In this document: positions 42,601 through 49,404 of the stretch, one piece after another
Position numbering within the stretch: the stretch's first letter is position 1
How the letters are laid out: each line of letters begins with the position of its first letter
Translations under genes and position numbers: made by a program
Notes under the pieces: generated by a model
What the model was told of the DNA's origin: nothing
Seen by the model: only the letters and a program-made list of their open reading frames with translations
The model's database searches: none
DNA from: AV80 sp035536995
GTDB taxonomy: Bacteria; Verrucomicrobiota; Verrucomicrobiia; Chthoniobacterales; UBA10450
NCBI GenBank assembly: GCA_035536995.1
Contig: DATLNB010000059.1
Coordinates: 25,870 to 89,869, forward strand
Direction: 5' to 3'
DNA length: 64,000 nucleotides

Positions 42601-43429
42601 TGGTGGCAGCGCCAATTCGCCATTCGGTTTCCGTGGAAGTTACTTGGTTGAGCTCAGCGACGGCTTCGAGGGAGATGAGCGCTGGGAACCGCTGGAACCG
42701 TTTCGTGATCTCGAGCCCGAGATCGGTCGCACCGGCGATCAGACGAGCCTCGGGATGTTCATCGATGTCGCGAAAGAGTTTCTCGAGAGTCGCGGGCCGG
42801 AGGAAAATTTCGCCGCCGAAATTGAATTTCGCGGCCTTGAGTTTTGTCTTTGCGGTTTTGAGCTGCGTGTCGAACGGGTCGGAGCCGTTGCGTTTGGCGA
42901 AGGCATCCGCGGCGGCGTCGCGGATAGGGCGATAACCGGTGCAACGGCAGAGATTGCCGCAAAGTTGTTCGTCGAGCTGCGCGCCGGTCTTAAGGTCTTT
43001 GCGGTAGTAACCCTCGAAGAGCGACATGATGAAACCGGGCGTGCAATAGCCGCATTGCGATCCGAAGTTTTCGACCATCGCGGTTTGGATCGGGTGAAGC
43101 TGTAGCCGCGGCGCTGTGCTGGCGCGTTCCTGGCCCGGGCACGGCGACGCAGCGCCGTGGCTACAACCAACGCCCTCGACCGAGATGATGTCCCGACCGG
43201 CCATGAGAGGAAGTGGGACGAGGCAGCTGTTGATGGCGCGGTAGCAACGCTTCCCGCGCGCATCGCGATCCACGATTGCGACCGAGCACGCGCCGCAATC
43301 GCCTTCGGCACAGCCTTCCTTTGAACCAGTCAGGCCGCAGTTTCGTAGCCATTCGAGCAGGGTGAGGTTCGGCGAAACTGAATCGACCCGGACGGGGTCG
43401 CCGTTCAGCCGGAACTCAATCGCGCTCAT
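39605..43429 (-). CDS. Xanthine dehydrogenase, single-chain (FeS-FAD-molybdopterin)
   Basis: Oxidises hypoxanthine and xanthine to urate. It is one 1274-residue chain, as in eukaryotic XDH, rather than the usual two or three bacterial subunits. The [2Fe-2S] clusters have C40/C45/C48/C69 (KEGCAEGDCGACSV) and C126/C129/C161/C163 (GSQCGYCTPGF and LCGNLCRCTGYRP). The FAD domain is at about 190-480 (LIAGATDLGLEI). Two molybdopterin domains have GGGFGGKET and the end VGEPPLM with the catalytic Glu. Three in-frame repeat insertions sit at residues about 89-110, 480-500 and 1049-1058, all between conserved blocks. Its start overlaps the DUF6986 stop as ATGA. Confidence 0.93.
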   Translation of the reverse strand: MSAIEFRLNGDPVRVDSVSPNLTLLEWLRNCGLTGSKEGCAEGDCGACSVAIVDRDARGKRCYRAINSCLVPLPLMAGRDIISVEGVGCSHGAASPCPGQERASTAPRLQLHPIQTAMVENFGSQCGYCTPGFIMSLFEGYYRKDLKTGAQLDEQLCGNLCRCTGYRPIRDAAADAFAKRNGSDPFDTQLKTAKTKLKAAKFNFGGEIFLRPATLEKLFRDIDEHPEARLIAGATDLGLEITKRFQRFPALISLEAVAELNQVTSTETEWRIGAATTLTRLDDFLSAEFPVIREMLSVFGSRQIRNRATIGGNLVTASPIGDSAPVLLALEASVVLASATGERVLPLEEFFVAYRETALQPGEILKSVVLPRPQPDVTMHRRFFKVSKRREMDISTVAACFAVELDAAGLISKARLAYGGVAALPVRARKTEAALIGKTWSAASGEEVVPVLAQEFIPISDVRGSATYRQQVIVNLLRKFCGNDESRSRTCRSTSLRRETPRRLGGLPHESAHKHVTGEAIYVDDHPGEQMLLEVWPVCSPHAHAKILRRDASAARAMPGISAVLLAEDVPGLNDVGAVRHDEILLADKEVFYHGQIVALVVGETEELCRAAAAKVVVEYEPLPPIFAIEEAIAAGSFHTDPAFIRRGNVSTALADAPLTFEGELSFGGQDHFYLETNAAWAEAGEDGSVFISSSTQHPSEVQHIVAHLLGIPMHSVIVECLRMGGGFGGKETQAAMPAALAALVATMTGRKVRVRFNRDQDMMITGKRHPFLAKFRVGFDTDGMVLAAQVDLFSNGGWSLDLSRAITDRALFHLDNAYYIPNVEVSGRVAKTNVASNTAFRGFGGPQGMLVIEEIIDRVARATGLAPEIVRARNLYRGTGETNTTHYGQEIENNRIQRIWHELTESSDFAARRDQLREWNSQHPHRKRGIAITPVKFGISFTTTHLNQAGALVLLYQDGTIQVNHGGTEMGQGVYTNIALIAARELGLTPDRVRVMATRTDKVPNTSATAASCGTDLNGAAVKNACDTLRERLRPFAAQMLSENASATVVAGVSPALSQGVIFKDNVVSLADDSTTSVSFAEVVQRAYFARTSLSATGFYRTPDINYDREAGRGKPFHYYAVGAAVSEVEVDGFTGMSQIRRVDILHDVGDAINPGITLGQIEGGFVQGAGWLTNEELIWDSEGRLLTHSPDTYKIPAVGDTPEIFNVAFLSDATQSTVVHGSKAVGEPPLMLALSVREAIRDAVAAFGDTGRQVPLASPATPEAILKAIEGK
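40255..40283 (-). repeat. Family A repeat in-frame within xdh
   Basis: GGGCGGGTGAGACACCCGCC-ACTACAG reads as VVAGVSPALSQG inside the molybdopterin domain region. It is the same AGVSPA peptide as in korA. Confidence 0.85.
41930..41966 (-). repeat. Hairpin repeat in-frame within xdh
   Basis: GGACGTGC-TTCT-GCACGTCC (41945-41964) is a perfect 8-bp hairpin flanked by CCTCCGGAGG. It is placed in the linker between the FAD domain and the molybdopterin part, read as RSTSLRRETPRRLG. Confidence 0.7.
43099..43166 (-). repeat. Family B repeat pair in-frame within xdh
   Basis: TGTAGCCGCGGCGCTG at 43101-43116 and CAGCGCCGTGGCTACA at 43150-43165 are inverted copies with one mismatch. They encode residues of the insertion SHGAASPCPGQERASTAPRL between the VEGVG and LHPIQ segments of the FeS domain. 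Confidence 0.88.
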
Positions 43430-44790
43430 TTTTTCTCGCGCCGACCGACGAGGATTTTCAGAAAGGAGCGGGAACGGATTTCCTCAAGGCTCAAACCAGT
43501 GGCGAGGGCTTCGTCTTCGGTGATTGCGCCGCAGGCCATCCCGCGGAGGAAGAAATTGAGGAGGCCCTGGCCGGTCGCGGCGTCGTCAAAGACATCGCCG
43601 AAAAGCGAGGCGAGCGCGGCTTTCTCGACGAAAGTTTTGAGGCGGCCGGAAGCGCTTTCGAGACTGCCGAGGAAGAAATGGTAAACGGCGGCGTAACGGG
43701 TCACAAGCTGCGCCGGGTGCAGGTCCCAGCCCTGGAAGAAACCGTTCCGGAGCGAATGCATATTGTCCTCAAAACCGAGCCGCCAGGCGCCGTGAACGGC
43801 CTCGCGATTCAGCCGGAGCTGATCGTCGGTCAGCGGTTTCCCTTCGGTGGCGCGGTGCGGACCAACCGGAAGAATATTGGTGGCGCCATCTGAAAGATGA
43901 ACGCCCGTGCCCGCCATGGAGACGAGCATGACCTGGCGCGCGAAATCGCAAGTGGGATGGCGCATGGTCTGATGCGCGGCGGTGATTCCGCATGAGGCGG
44001 TATAATCATAAACGCCGAAGTGCACGCTCTGGCACCGGCCATTCGCGGCGTCAACCAGCGCATGCAAGCCGAGGTGCCCGTCGTGATTGATGATCGCCTG
44101 CGGCGTCTCGATCATCGGCTCGATCCGGAGCGCCCCGGCGGCGAGGCCATTTCGGTTCTCAATGATTTCGAAGAACCGGACTGCGGCGGCGACCTGTTCC
44201 GGCAACTGGATTTTGGGAACGGTAATAACGAATCCAGCCGGTAGCTTGCCCGCGGTCTCTCGCAGGAGCGAGGTCATGAAGATGTCGAGGGTGCGGATGC
44301 TGCGCGCGCGGAGATCTTCGTTCAGCGGTTTGATCCGGATGCCGATAAATGGCGGAAGCGTGTTTGCCGCCAGGCCGCGTGCGACCGCCGTGGCGGCGGA
44401 TGCAGCGTGTCCGTCTTCTTCGTCATCAGGGCGGTTGCCGTAGCCGTCCTCGAAATCGAGCCGGAAATCCTCGACGGCTTCGCGCTGCAGTTTCTCGACG
44501 ACGCGTGCGTAGATTTTCGCAGCGATAGCGTTGTCCGTCGTGATTCCAATTGCGCTCGCCAAAGTCGCGGCGTCCGGGGCGTATTCCTGGAGTGAGCGCA
44601 GGCCGACGGCGCCAAGTTTTTGGGCCGAATCAGCGCGGAAGAGATGCGCGCCGCCATAGACCGTGTGGACAGCCTGCCGGCGATTCGATTCGCCCGGGTA
44701 ATGGCGCATGAACGCCTGGTTCGCGTCGCTTAACGTCGCGCTGATCTGCGCGATTTCGTCGGGCTGAAGGCTGGTGTGCATTGGCGGCAT
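43426..44790 (-). CDS. DUF6986 / HpcH-CitE-like aldolase of the purine cluster
   Basis: A 454-residue TIM-barrel-type protein. It resembles the citrate-lyase-beta/HpcH aldolase superfamily and the DUF6986 group, including the metal-binding pattern of an acidic pair in LDFEDGYGNRPDDEEDGHA. RIEPMIETPQAIIN, VHFGVYDYTASCGI and LRNGFFQGWDLHPAQLVTRY are the conserved barrel-end motifs. Homologues occur with purine-degradation genes in actinobacteria. By relation to CitE and malate synthase, it could condense or cleave glyoxylate-derived compounds, a natural sink for ureidoglycolate. That is inference. ATG 44790 (MPPMHTS) is used; ATG 44781 is possible. It overlaps xdh by 4 bases. Confidence 0.72.
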   Translation of the reverse strand: MPPMHTSLQPDEIAQISATLSDANQAFMRHYPGESNRRQAVHTVYGGAHLFRADSAQKLGAVGLRSLQEYAPDAATLASAIGITTDNAIAAKIYARVVEKLQREAVEDFRLDFEDGYGNRPDDEEDGHAASAATAVARGLAANTLPPFIGIRIKPLNEDLRARSIRTLDIFMTSLLRETAGKLPAGFVITVPKIQLPEQVAAAVRFFEIIENRNGLAAGALRIEPMIETPQAIINHDGHLGLHALVDAANGRCQSVHFGVYDYTASCGITAAHQTMRHPTCDFARQVMLVSMAGTGVHLSDGATNILPVGPHRATEGKPLTDDQLRLNREAVHGAWRLGFEDNMHSLRNGFFQGWDLHPAQLVTRYAAVYHFFLGSLESASGRLKTFVEKAALASLFGDVFDDAATGQGLLNFFLRGMACGAITEDEALATGLSLEEIRSRSFLKILVGRREKK

Positions 44791-44795
44791 GCTAC

Positions 44796-44880
44796 CTGTA
44801 GCCGCTTCGTTGTGCGAAGCGCAGAGTTGCGCTGTGCTTGGCCCGATGCGGCGTCGCCCACAGGGCAACGGCTACAGAAA
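44796..44880. repeat. Family B repeat pair between allB and the DUF6986 gene
   Basis: CTGTAGCCGCTTCGTTGTGC opens the unit and GGGCAACGGCTACAGAAA closes it, giving inverted TGTAGCCG/CGGCTACA ends. Confidence 0.8.
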
Positions 44881-44886
44881 AAGATT

Positions 44887-46206
44887 TCACGACGATGTGG
44901 AATGTTGCTCAGGCGTGACCAGTCGTCCGAACGGTCGGGCGCCGAACTTACCATCCTGAAAGATCATTTGTCCGCGCAAAAATGTGGCATGGACGCGGGT
45001 GCGAAGGGTGCGGCCGACGTAGGGGCTTTGTTTGTGACGATAATGGAGTGACTCGGCTGTGACTGTTTCGGATTGGTCAAGAGCGACGAGGGAAAAATCG
45101 GCGTCGTTCCCGATCTCGATGCCGCTTTTCCCTGGGATTCGAAAACGCCTGGCCACATCAAAGCTCGTCAGGCGGCAAATCTCGTTTGTCGGTAGTCCCG
45201 CCTCGATCAACAACGGCAAAAGATGCTGACAGCCGGAGATGCCGCCCCAGACGTCGAAGAAGTTTTCCTGCTGCTTCATTTCCGGCGGCGCCGGGGAATG
45301 ATCGGAGCCGATCGTGGTGATATCGCTGAGCCGGTCGCGCAAAGCCGCCTGGTCATCGGACGAGCGTAAAGGCGGCGCGCATTTCGCGATCGCGCCGAGC
45401 CGCTCCATGTTGTCCTCCGTGAGGACAAGATAATGGGGGCAGGTCTCGCAGGTGACGTCCACTCCGCGCGCTCGTGCTTCAGCGACGAGGGCAACGCCGC
45501 TCCCGCAACTGACATGGACAATGTGCAACCGGCAGCCGGTCTCGCCCGCGATCTCGATCGCGAGACGGATCGCTTCAAGCTCGGCGGCTATCGGGCGCGA
45601 CCGGAGGTAATCGCGAACACTGGAACGATTCTCCGCGCGCGCGGCTCCGGTAAGATGGCTGGTCATTGCTTCCAATTCCGCATGGACCGCAACGAGAAGA
45701 TCGAGCGCCGCAGCCTGCTTCACTCCGGCGCGCAACGCTGCCTCATCTACTGCCGCGAAGTCGCTGATGCCGCTATTGCACATGAACGCCTTCAGGCCGA
45801 CGACGCCGCAATCGCGCAACGCTTCAAGGTCAGCGAGGTTTCCGGGCACCAGCCCGCCCCAAAGGCCGAAATCAACCAGCGAGCTCGCCTCAGCGGCGCC
45901 GCGTTTTAGCTCGAAGCTTTCGCGATCTGTCGTCGGCGGGTGCGCGTTAAGCGGCATGTCGAAGACAGTCGTCGTGCCGCCTGCCGCGGCAGCGCGCGAG
46001 CCGGTCGCGAACCCTTCCCAATCCGTCCGGCCAGGCTCGTTGAAATGAACGTGGGCGTCGATGACACCGGGAAAGACGGTGAAGCCGCGCGCGTCAATTT
46101 CGTGAGCGGCCGATCCGGAGAGGTCAGGCCCGAGAGCCGCGAACTTTCCTGCACTGATCCCGAGGTCCTGCTCGCCGCCGCGAACAAGCAAATCGAAATC
46201 GGTCAT
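44887..46206 (-). CDS. allB: Allantoinase
   Basis: Hydrolyses allantoin to allantoate. A 439-residue amidohydrolase with all metal-site residues in place. These are DAHVHFNEPGRTDWEGF (the HxH pair), GLKAFMCNSG (Lys to be carboxylated), AVHAELE, IVHVSCGSG, and GSDHSPAP (final Asp). The adjacent GLWGGLVPGN and TTTVFDMPLNAHP segments are typical of allantoinase rather than dihydropyrimidinase. It is the fourth gene of the uraD-uraH-alc-allB-DUF6986-xdh series, 97 bp before the DUF6986 gene. The start is ATG 46206. Confidence 0.94.
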   Translation of the reverse strand: MTDFDLLVRGGEQDLGISAGKFAALGPDLSGSAAHEIDARGFTVFPGVIDAHVHFNEPGRTDWEGFATGSRAAAAGGTTTVFDMPLNAHPPTTDRESFELKRGAAEASSLVDFGLWGGLVPGNLADLEALRDCGVVGLKAFMCNSGISDFAAVDEAALRAGVKQAAALDLLVAVHAELEAMTSHLTGAARAENRSSVRDYLRSRPIAAELEAIRLAIEIAGETGCRLHIVHVSCGSGVALVAEARARGVDVTCETCPHYLVLTEDNMERLGAIAKCAPPLRSSDDQAALRDRLSDITTIGSDHSPAPPEMKQQENFFDVWGGISGCQHLLPLLIEAGLPTNEICRLTSFDVARRFRIPGKSGIEIGNDADFSLVALDQSETVTAESLHYRHKQSPYVGRTLRTRVHATFLRGQMIFQDGKFGARPFGRLVTPEQHSTSS

Positions 46207-46237
46207 GACAAAAATGAGAGACTGTGCGGCACCGGCA

Positions 46238-46362
46238 GTAATGCCGAATGACGAATGACGAATGACGAAGGAATGACGAAGCCAGAATGACGACGGGATG
46301 GTGTTATTCGGTCTTCGTCATTCGGGTTTAATTCGTCATTGGCCATCGTCATTCGTCATTTT
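46238..46362. repeat. GAATGACGAATGACGAA direct and inverted repeats
   Basis: At least four ATGACGAA units lie on one side (GAATGACGAATGACGAATGA) and several TTCGTCATT on the other (TCGTCATTGGCCATCGTCAT). They form an inverted array in the alc-allB gap that reaches the alc stop codon. Confidence 0.8.
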
Positions 46363-47369
46363 GCCGGATCTCCCCACACGCGTAGCCGGCTCACGCCGCC
46401 GTCGGGATAAATGTTTAGCCGGAGATGGGTACACTCGCCGATTGTAGAGAGTTCTTGTTCGAAGAAGTGACGGGTGTGGGCGTGCAGCTTGGTCATGGGA
46501 AGAATTTCTTTCCACTCCATTCCGCCGGCGGTGAGTTGGTCGGTGGAAGCGTGCGGCGCGGTGCAGCCTTCGATCGAGCAGGTGTCGGGGTAGTTCCCTT
46601 TGAAGTGGTTCGTATCCACCTCGATTTTCCGGATGGAGCCGGGCCGGCCGAGTTTGAGGATGATCCAATCGTAGCCGGGACCCCGGCGCCGTTTTGTCTC
46701 CCAACCGTCGCCCATATTTTCGGAGCGGCCCGGCATAATCAGGTTGTTCATCGAACTAAAAAACATGTCGCTGCAGGCGAGGGGGACGCCGCCGTTCTCC
46801 ACCGCGACGAGGTCGATCAGTGCGCCCGGCTCTAACTTGCTCCAGTCGGGCGCGACGATGCCGTAAACGCGAAGACGCGCGACGCCGCCGTCGGGGAAAA
46901 TGTTGAGGCGGAGATGGGTCCAGGTGTTGGCGTTTTCGACGGCAAACAGGTTTTGCGAGCCGGGTTGCAAAGGCGATTTCTCCAGAATCGGGGTCCAAGG
47001 AAGCGCTTCGATCGCGTCAGGCGCGGCAGGAAATTCGTCCGTCAGACAAGCGGCGTCGAGCGAAGCAAAGGGTGGATGGTTGCCGAGAAAATGGTTCGTG
47101 TCGATGTCCACCTGCCTGATGACGCCGCGCAGGCCAAGCTGAACGACGCACCAATCATGTCCCGGGGTGCGGCGCCTCCGAGTTTCCCAGCCGTCCATCC
47201 ACTTGCCGCGGTCCGTGTATTTGTCCGCGATGAAAATGCCGCGGCCCGGTTTGAGGAGATTTTCTTTCTCGGCAAAGAACTCATCGTTTGCGATCAGGGC
47301 GAGACCGCCGAGGCGGGCAGCGGCGAGGTCGATGAGACCGGGAGGGATTCGCGAATCGGATTCGCTCAT
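46356..47369 (-). CDS. alc: Allantoicase
   Basis: Hydrolyses allantoate to ureidoglycolate and urea. A 337-residue protein with two copies of the allantoicase jelly-roll. The first has LIANDEFFAEKENLLKPGRG and DWCVVQLGLRGVIRQVDIDT with NHFLGNHP. The second has PLACSDMFFSSMNNLIMPGR and DWIILKLGRPGSIRKIEVDT with NHFKGNYP. The ending SRLRVWGDPAK is typical. The start is ATG 47369 (MSESDSRIPPGLIDLA); the frame open upstream of this is repeat DNA. It lies between uraH and allB. Confidence 0.94.
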   Translation of the reverse strand: MSESDSRIPPGLIDLAAARLGGLALIANDEFFAEKENLLKPGRGIFIADKYTDRGKWMDGWETRRRRTPGHDWCVVQLGLRGVIRQVDIDTNHFLGNHPPFASLDAACLTDEFPAAPDAIEALPWTPILEKSPLQPGSQNLFAVENANTWTHLRLNIFPDGGVARLRVYGIVAPDWSKLEPGALIDLVAVENGGVPLACSDMFFSSMNNLIMPGRSENMGDGWETKRRRGPGYDWIILKLGRPGSIRKIEVDTNHFKGNYPDTCSIEGCTAPHASTDQLTAGGMEWKEILPMTKLHAHTRHFFEQELSTIGECTHLRLNIYPDGGVSRLRVWGDPAK

Positions 47370-47557
47370 AAGCTCCAAATCCCAAGCTCCAAGCACCAAG
47401 GAAATCCCAAATCCCAAGACCCAAATCCCAGGTAAATCCCAAATCTTAAAAATCCAACTGTGCGCAGTGCGCGGTTTGTTTGTTCTGGTTTACCAATTGG
47501 AGGTTTGGAAGTTACCTGGGATTTGGGCATTGGGATTTGGGATTTTCGCCGGCCGCG
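47370..47557. repeat. AAATCCCAAATCCCAAG repeat array between uraH and alc
   Basis: AAATCCCAAGCTCCAAGCAC, AAATCCCAAATCCCAAGACC and CCAGGTAAATCCCAAATC face GTTACCTGGGATTTGGGCAT and TGGGATTTGGGATTTTC. The spacer can fold into a long imperfect hairpin. The same units occur in the korA-korB gap. Confidence 0.8.
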
Positions 47558-47884
47558 TCAGCTTCCGCGATAGGTCGAATACGCCCAGGGCGAAACCAGC
47601 AGCGGCACGTGATATTTCGCAGAGGCGTCGGAGATGACGAAGCGGACGGGAACACGATCCAGGAAGCGGCGTTCGCCGAAATAATCGCCGACGAAGAAGA
47701 CAAGCTCGTAGTTGCCGGTCGCTAATTCATCCGCGGAGAGGAGCGGAGCGACGGTGCGGCCGTCGGAATTGGTGACGACGGTTTTCAAGAGCTTCGAACG
47801 ATCCAGCGACCAGAGCTCGACGACCATTCCAGCGGCCGGGCAGCCGCGCGCGGTGTCGAGGACGTGGGTAGTGAGTGTACTCAT
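47558..47884 (-). CDS. uraH: 5-hydroxyisourate hydrolase
   Basis: Transthyretin-like enzyme that opens 5-hydroxyisourate, the product of urate oxidase. At 108 residues it has the family length. It begins LTTHVLDTARGCPAAGMVVE, has the central GNYELVFFVGDYF and FLDRVPVRFVI strands, and ends in the diagnostic YRGS tetrapeptide (here STYRGS). The N-terminal H and the KYHVPLLVSPWAYST segment give the active-site histidines and serine. It lies downstream of uraD on the minus strand. Confidence 0.95.
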   Translation of the reverse strand: MSTLTTHVLDTARGCPAAGMVVELWSLDRSKLLKTVVTNSDGRTVAPLLSADELATGNYELVFFVGDYFGERRFLDRVPVRFVISDASAKYHVPLLVSPWAYSTYRGS

Positions 47885-48004
47885 CTGGGGAGCGCACGCG
47901 CCGCGCGTGCTGGCAATGACACCGCCGCCATTGCGAACTTTTGCCGGGAAAGAATGTTTCGGCGAGGCGCCGAAACCAGCACGCGAGGCGCGTGCGCTCC
48001 CCAG
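47885..48004. repeat. 29-bp near-perfect inverted repeat enclosing a second hairpin
   Basis: CTGGGGAGCGCACGCGCCGC-GCGTGCTGG (47885-47913) and CCAGCACGCGAGGCGCGTGC-GCTCCCCAG (47976-48004) are inverted copies. Between them GTTTCGGCG-AGG-CGCCGAAAC (47956-47976) forms a perfect 9-bp hairpin. It fills the uraD-uraH gap. Confidence 0.88.
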
Positions 48005-48026
48005 AGTTTGCGCTCGCGTTCGTTGC

Positions 48027-48521
48027 TCATTCGACCAAATCCTGCAAGCGCAGCTCCGCGATTTTGGATATCTCGTTCAAAGCGATTTCCATTTCCTGCT
48101 CACGCGAATTCTGGAGGCGAACCGGGAACGCCCGCGCGATCGCCTCTTTCTTATTCAATCGAGCGCAGATAACGAAAGGAAATCCGAACCGCTGACGGTA
48201 CTCGCGGTTGAGCTGGCGAAACTGCGCTGCTTCCTCCGGGGTCGCGTCGAGGAGGCCGGCCCGGGTCTGTTCCGCTTGCGAGGCCGCAGTCAGCTCGCCG
48301 TCGCCGATCAGGTCCGGATGCGCGCGGATCAGGGAAAGCTTTTCGTCCGTCTTTGCCTTTTGCAGGGTCTCGAGGAGAGCGCGGAGCAATGCGTCCCGCG
48401 ATTGAAACGGCCTTTGCCCGGCGGTCCGGGCAGCGATCCAGGGCGAATGCTCGAAGACCGGCCCCACCACGCGCACGAATTCCACCGGCTCGAGCGCATT
48501 CAACTCGGCGAGCTTTGGCAT
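48027..48521 (-). CDS. uraD: OHCU decarboxylase
   Basis: Decarboxylates 2-oxo-4-hydroxy-4-carboxy-5-ureidoimidazoline stereospecifically to S-allantoin. A 164-residue helical enzyme with the catalytic histidine in IRAHPDLIG and the partner Glu in EEAAQFRQLNREYRQRFGFP, then FVICAR. Both are family landmarks. ATG 48521 is only 37 bases from the divergent uox start, so the two share a compact control region. It is the first gene of the leftward purine series. Confidence 0.94.
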   Translation of the reverse strand: MPKLAELNALEPVEFVRVVGPVFEHSPWIAARTAGQRPFQSRDALLRALLETLQKAKTDEKLSLIRAHPDLIGDGELTAASQAEQTRAGLLDATPEEAAQFRQLNREYRQRFGFPFVICARLNKKEAIARAFPVRLQNSREQEMEIALNEISKIAELRLQDLVE

Positions 48522-48534
48522 CGCCTTGTGGGAC

Positions 48535-48545
48535 TAATTGAATTA
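48535..48545. promoter_or_regulatory. TAATT-G-AATTA inverted repeat in the uraD-uox control region
   Basis: An 11-base inverted repeat is centred in the 37-base space between the divergent uraD and uox start codons, in otherwise GC-rich DNA. It may serve as a shared -10 region or as the operator of a MarR/GntR-type regulator of urate use. No regulator gene is seen in the cluster. Confidence 0.4.
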
Positions 48546-48558
48546 ATCGTCAGGCGCA

Positions 48559-49404
48559 ATGCCGAAACTGACCGGTCACCACTACGGAAAGGCGCGGGTC
48601 AGGGTCCTGAAAATCATGCGGGACGGCCCGGTCCATTCCTTAAAAGATCTCGACGTTGCGGCCTATCTGAAAGGCGATTTCGAGTCGTCCTACACCAGCG
48701 GCGACAACACGAAAGTCGTGGCAACTGACACGATAAAAAACACGGTCAACGTGCTGGCCCAGCAACATCTTGGGCCGGAGATTGAGCGGTTCGGTTTGAT
48801 TCTGGCGGAACATTTCCTGTCCCGTTACGAGCAGGTCGCGGAGGCCGAGGTCCGGATCGCGGAGAAGGCGTGGGAACGGCTCACGATCGATGGCCAACCG
48901 CATCCGCATGCGTTCAAGGGAGCGGGCGACGGCCGAATGTTCGCGCAGATAAATTGCGATCGAACCAGGAAGACGGTGCGCTCCGGGATTCGTGACCTCG
49001 TGATCTTGAAATCAACCGGCTCCGGGTTCGAAAATTATCCCAAAGACGAATTCACCACGCTGCCGGAGACATCGGATCGGATCCTGGCGACATCTTTCAG
49101 CTCGACCTGGACGTTCGAAACCCAGCCGGACAATTACAGTCGCGCCAACGAAGCGATCATGGCGGCGATGCTCAAAGTGTTTGCGAACAATTACAGTCCT
49201 TCCGCGCAAACCACGCTCTTCCAGATGGGCGAGGCGGCCCTGGCGGCGTGCCCGGAGATTTCCGAGCTCGACCTGGCGATGCCGAACAAGCATTGCCTCC
49301 TGATCAACCTGGCGCCGTTCGGCCTGGAGAATAAGAACGAGCTCTTCGTGCCGACCGACGAACCGCATGGCGATATCAGGGCCACGGTCGTGCGCCATGG
49401 ATGA
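48559..49404 (+). CDS. uox: Urate oxidase (factor-independent urate hydroxylase)
   Basis: Cofactor-free oxidation of urate by O2 to 5-hydroxyisourate. A 281-residue two-tunnel-domain protein. HHYGKARVRVLKI carries the catalytic Lys, VVATDTIKNTVNVLAQ the catalytic Thr-Asp, and FTTLPETSDRILATSFSSTW the second-domain core. MPNKHCLLINLAPFGLENKN and the C-terminal ATVVRHG follow. It has no peroxisomal signal. It is divergent from uraD, and its stop overlaps the xdhC start by 8 bases, so the two are co-translated. Confidence 0.95.
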   Translation: MPKLTGHHYGKARVRVLKIMRDGPVHSLKDLDVAAYLKGDFESSYTSGDNTKVVATDTIKNTVNVLAQQHLGPEIERFGLILAEHFLSRYEQVAEAEVRIAEKAWERLTIDGQPHPHAFKGAGDGRMFAQINCDRTRKTVRSGIRDLVILKSTGSGFENYPKDEFTTLPETSDRILATSFSSTWTFETQPDNYSRANEAIMAAMLKVFANNYSPSAQTTLFQMGEAALAACPEISELDLAMPNKHCLLINLAPFGLENKNELFVPTDEPHGDIRATVVRHG

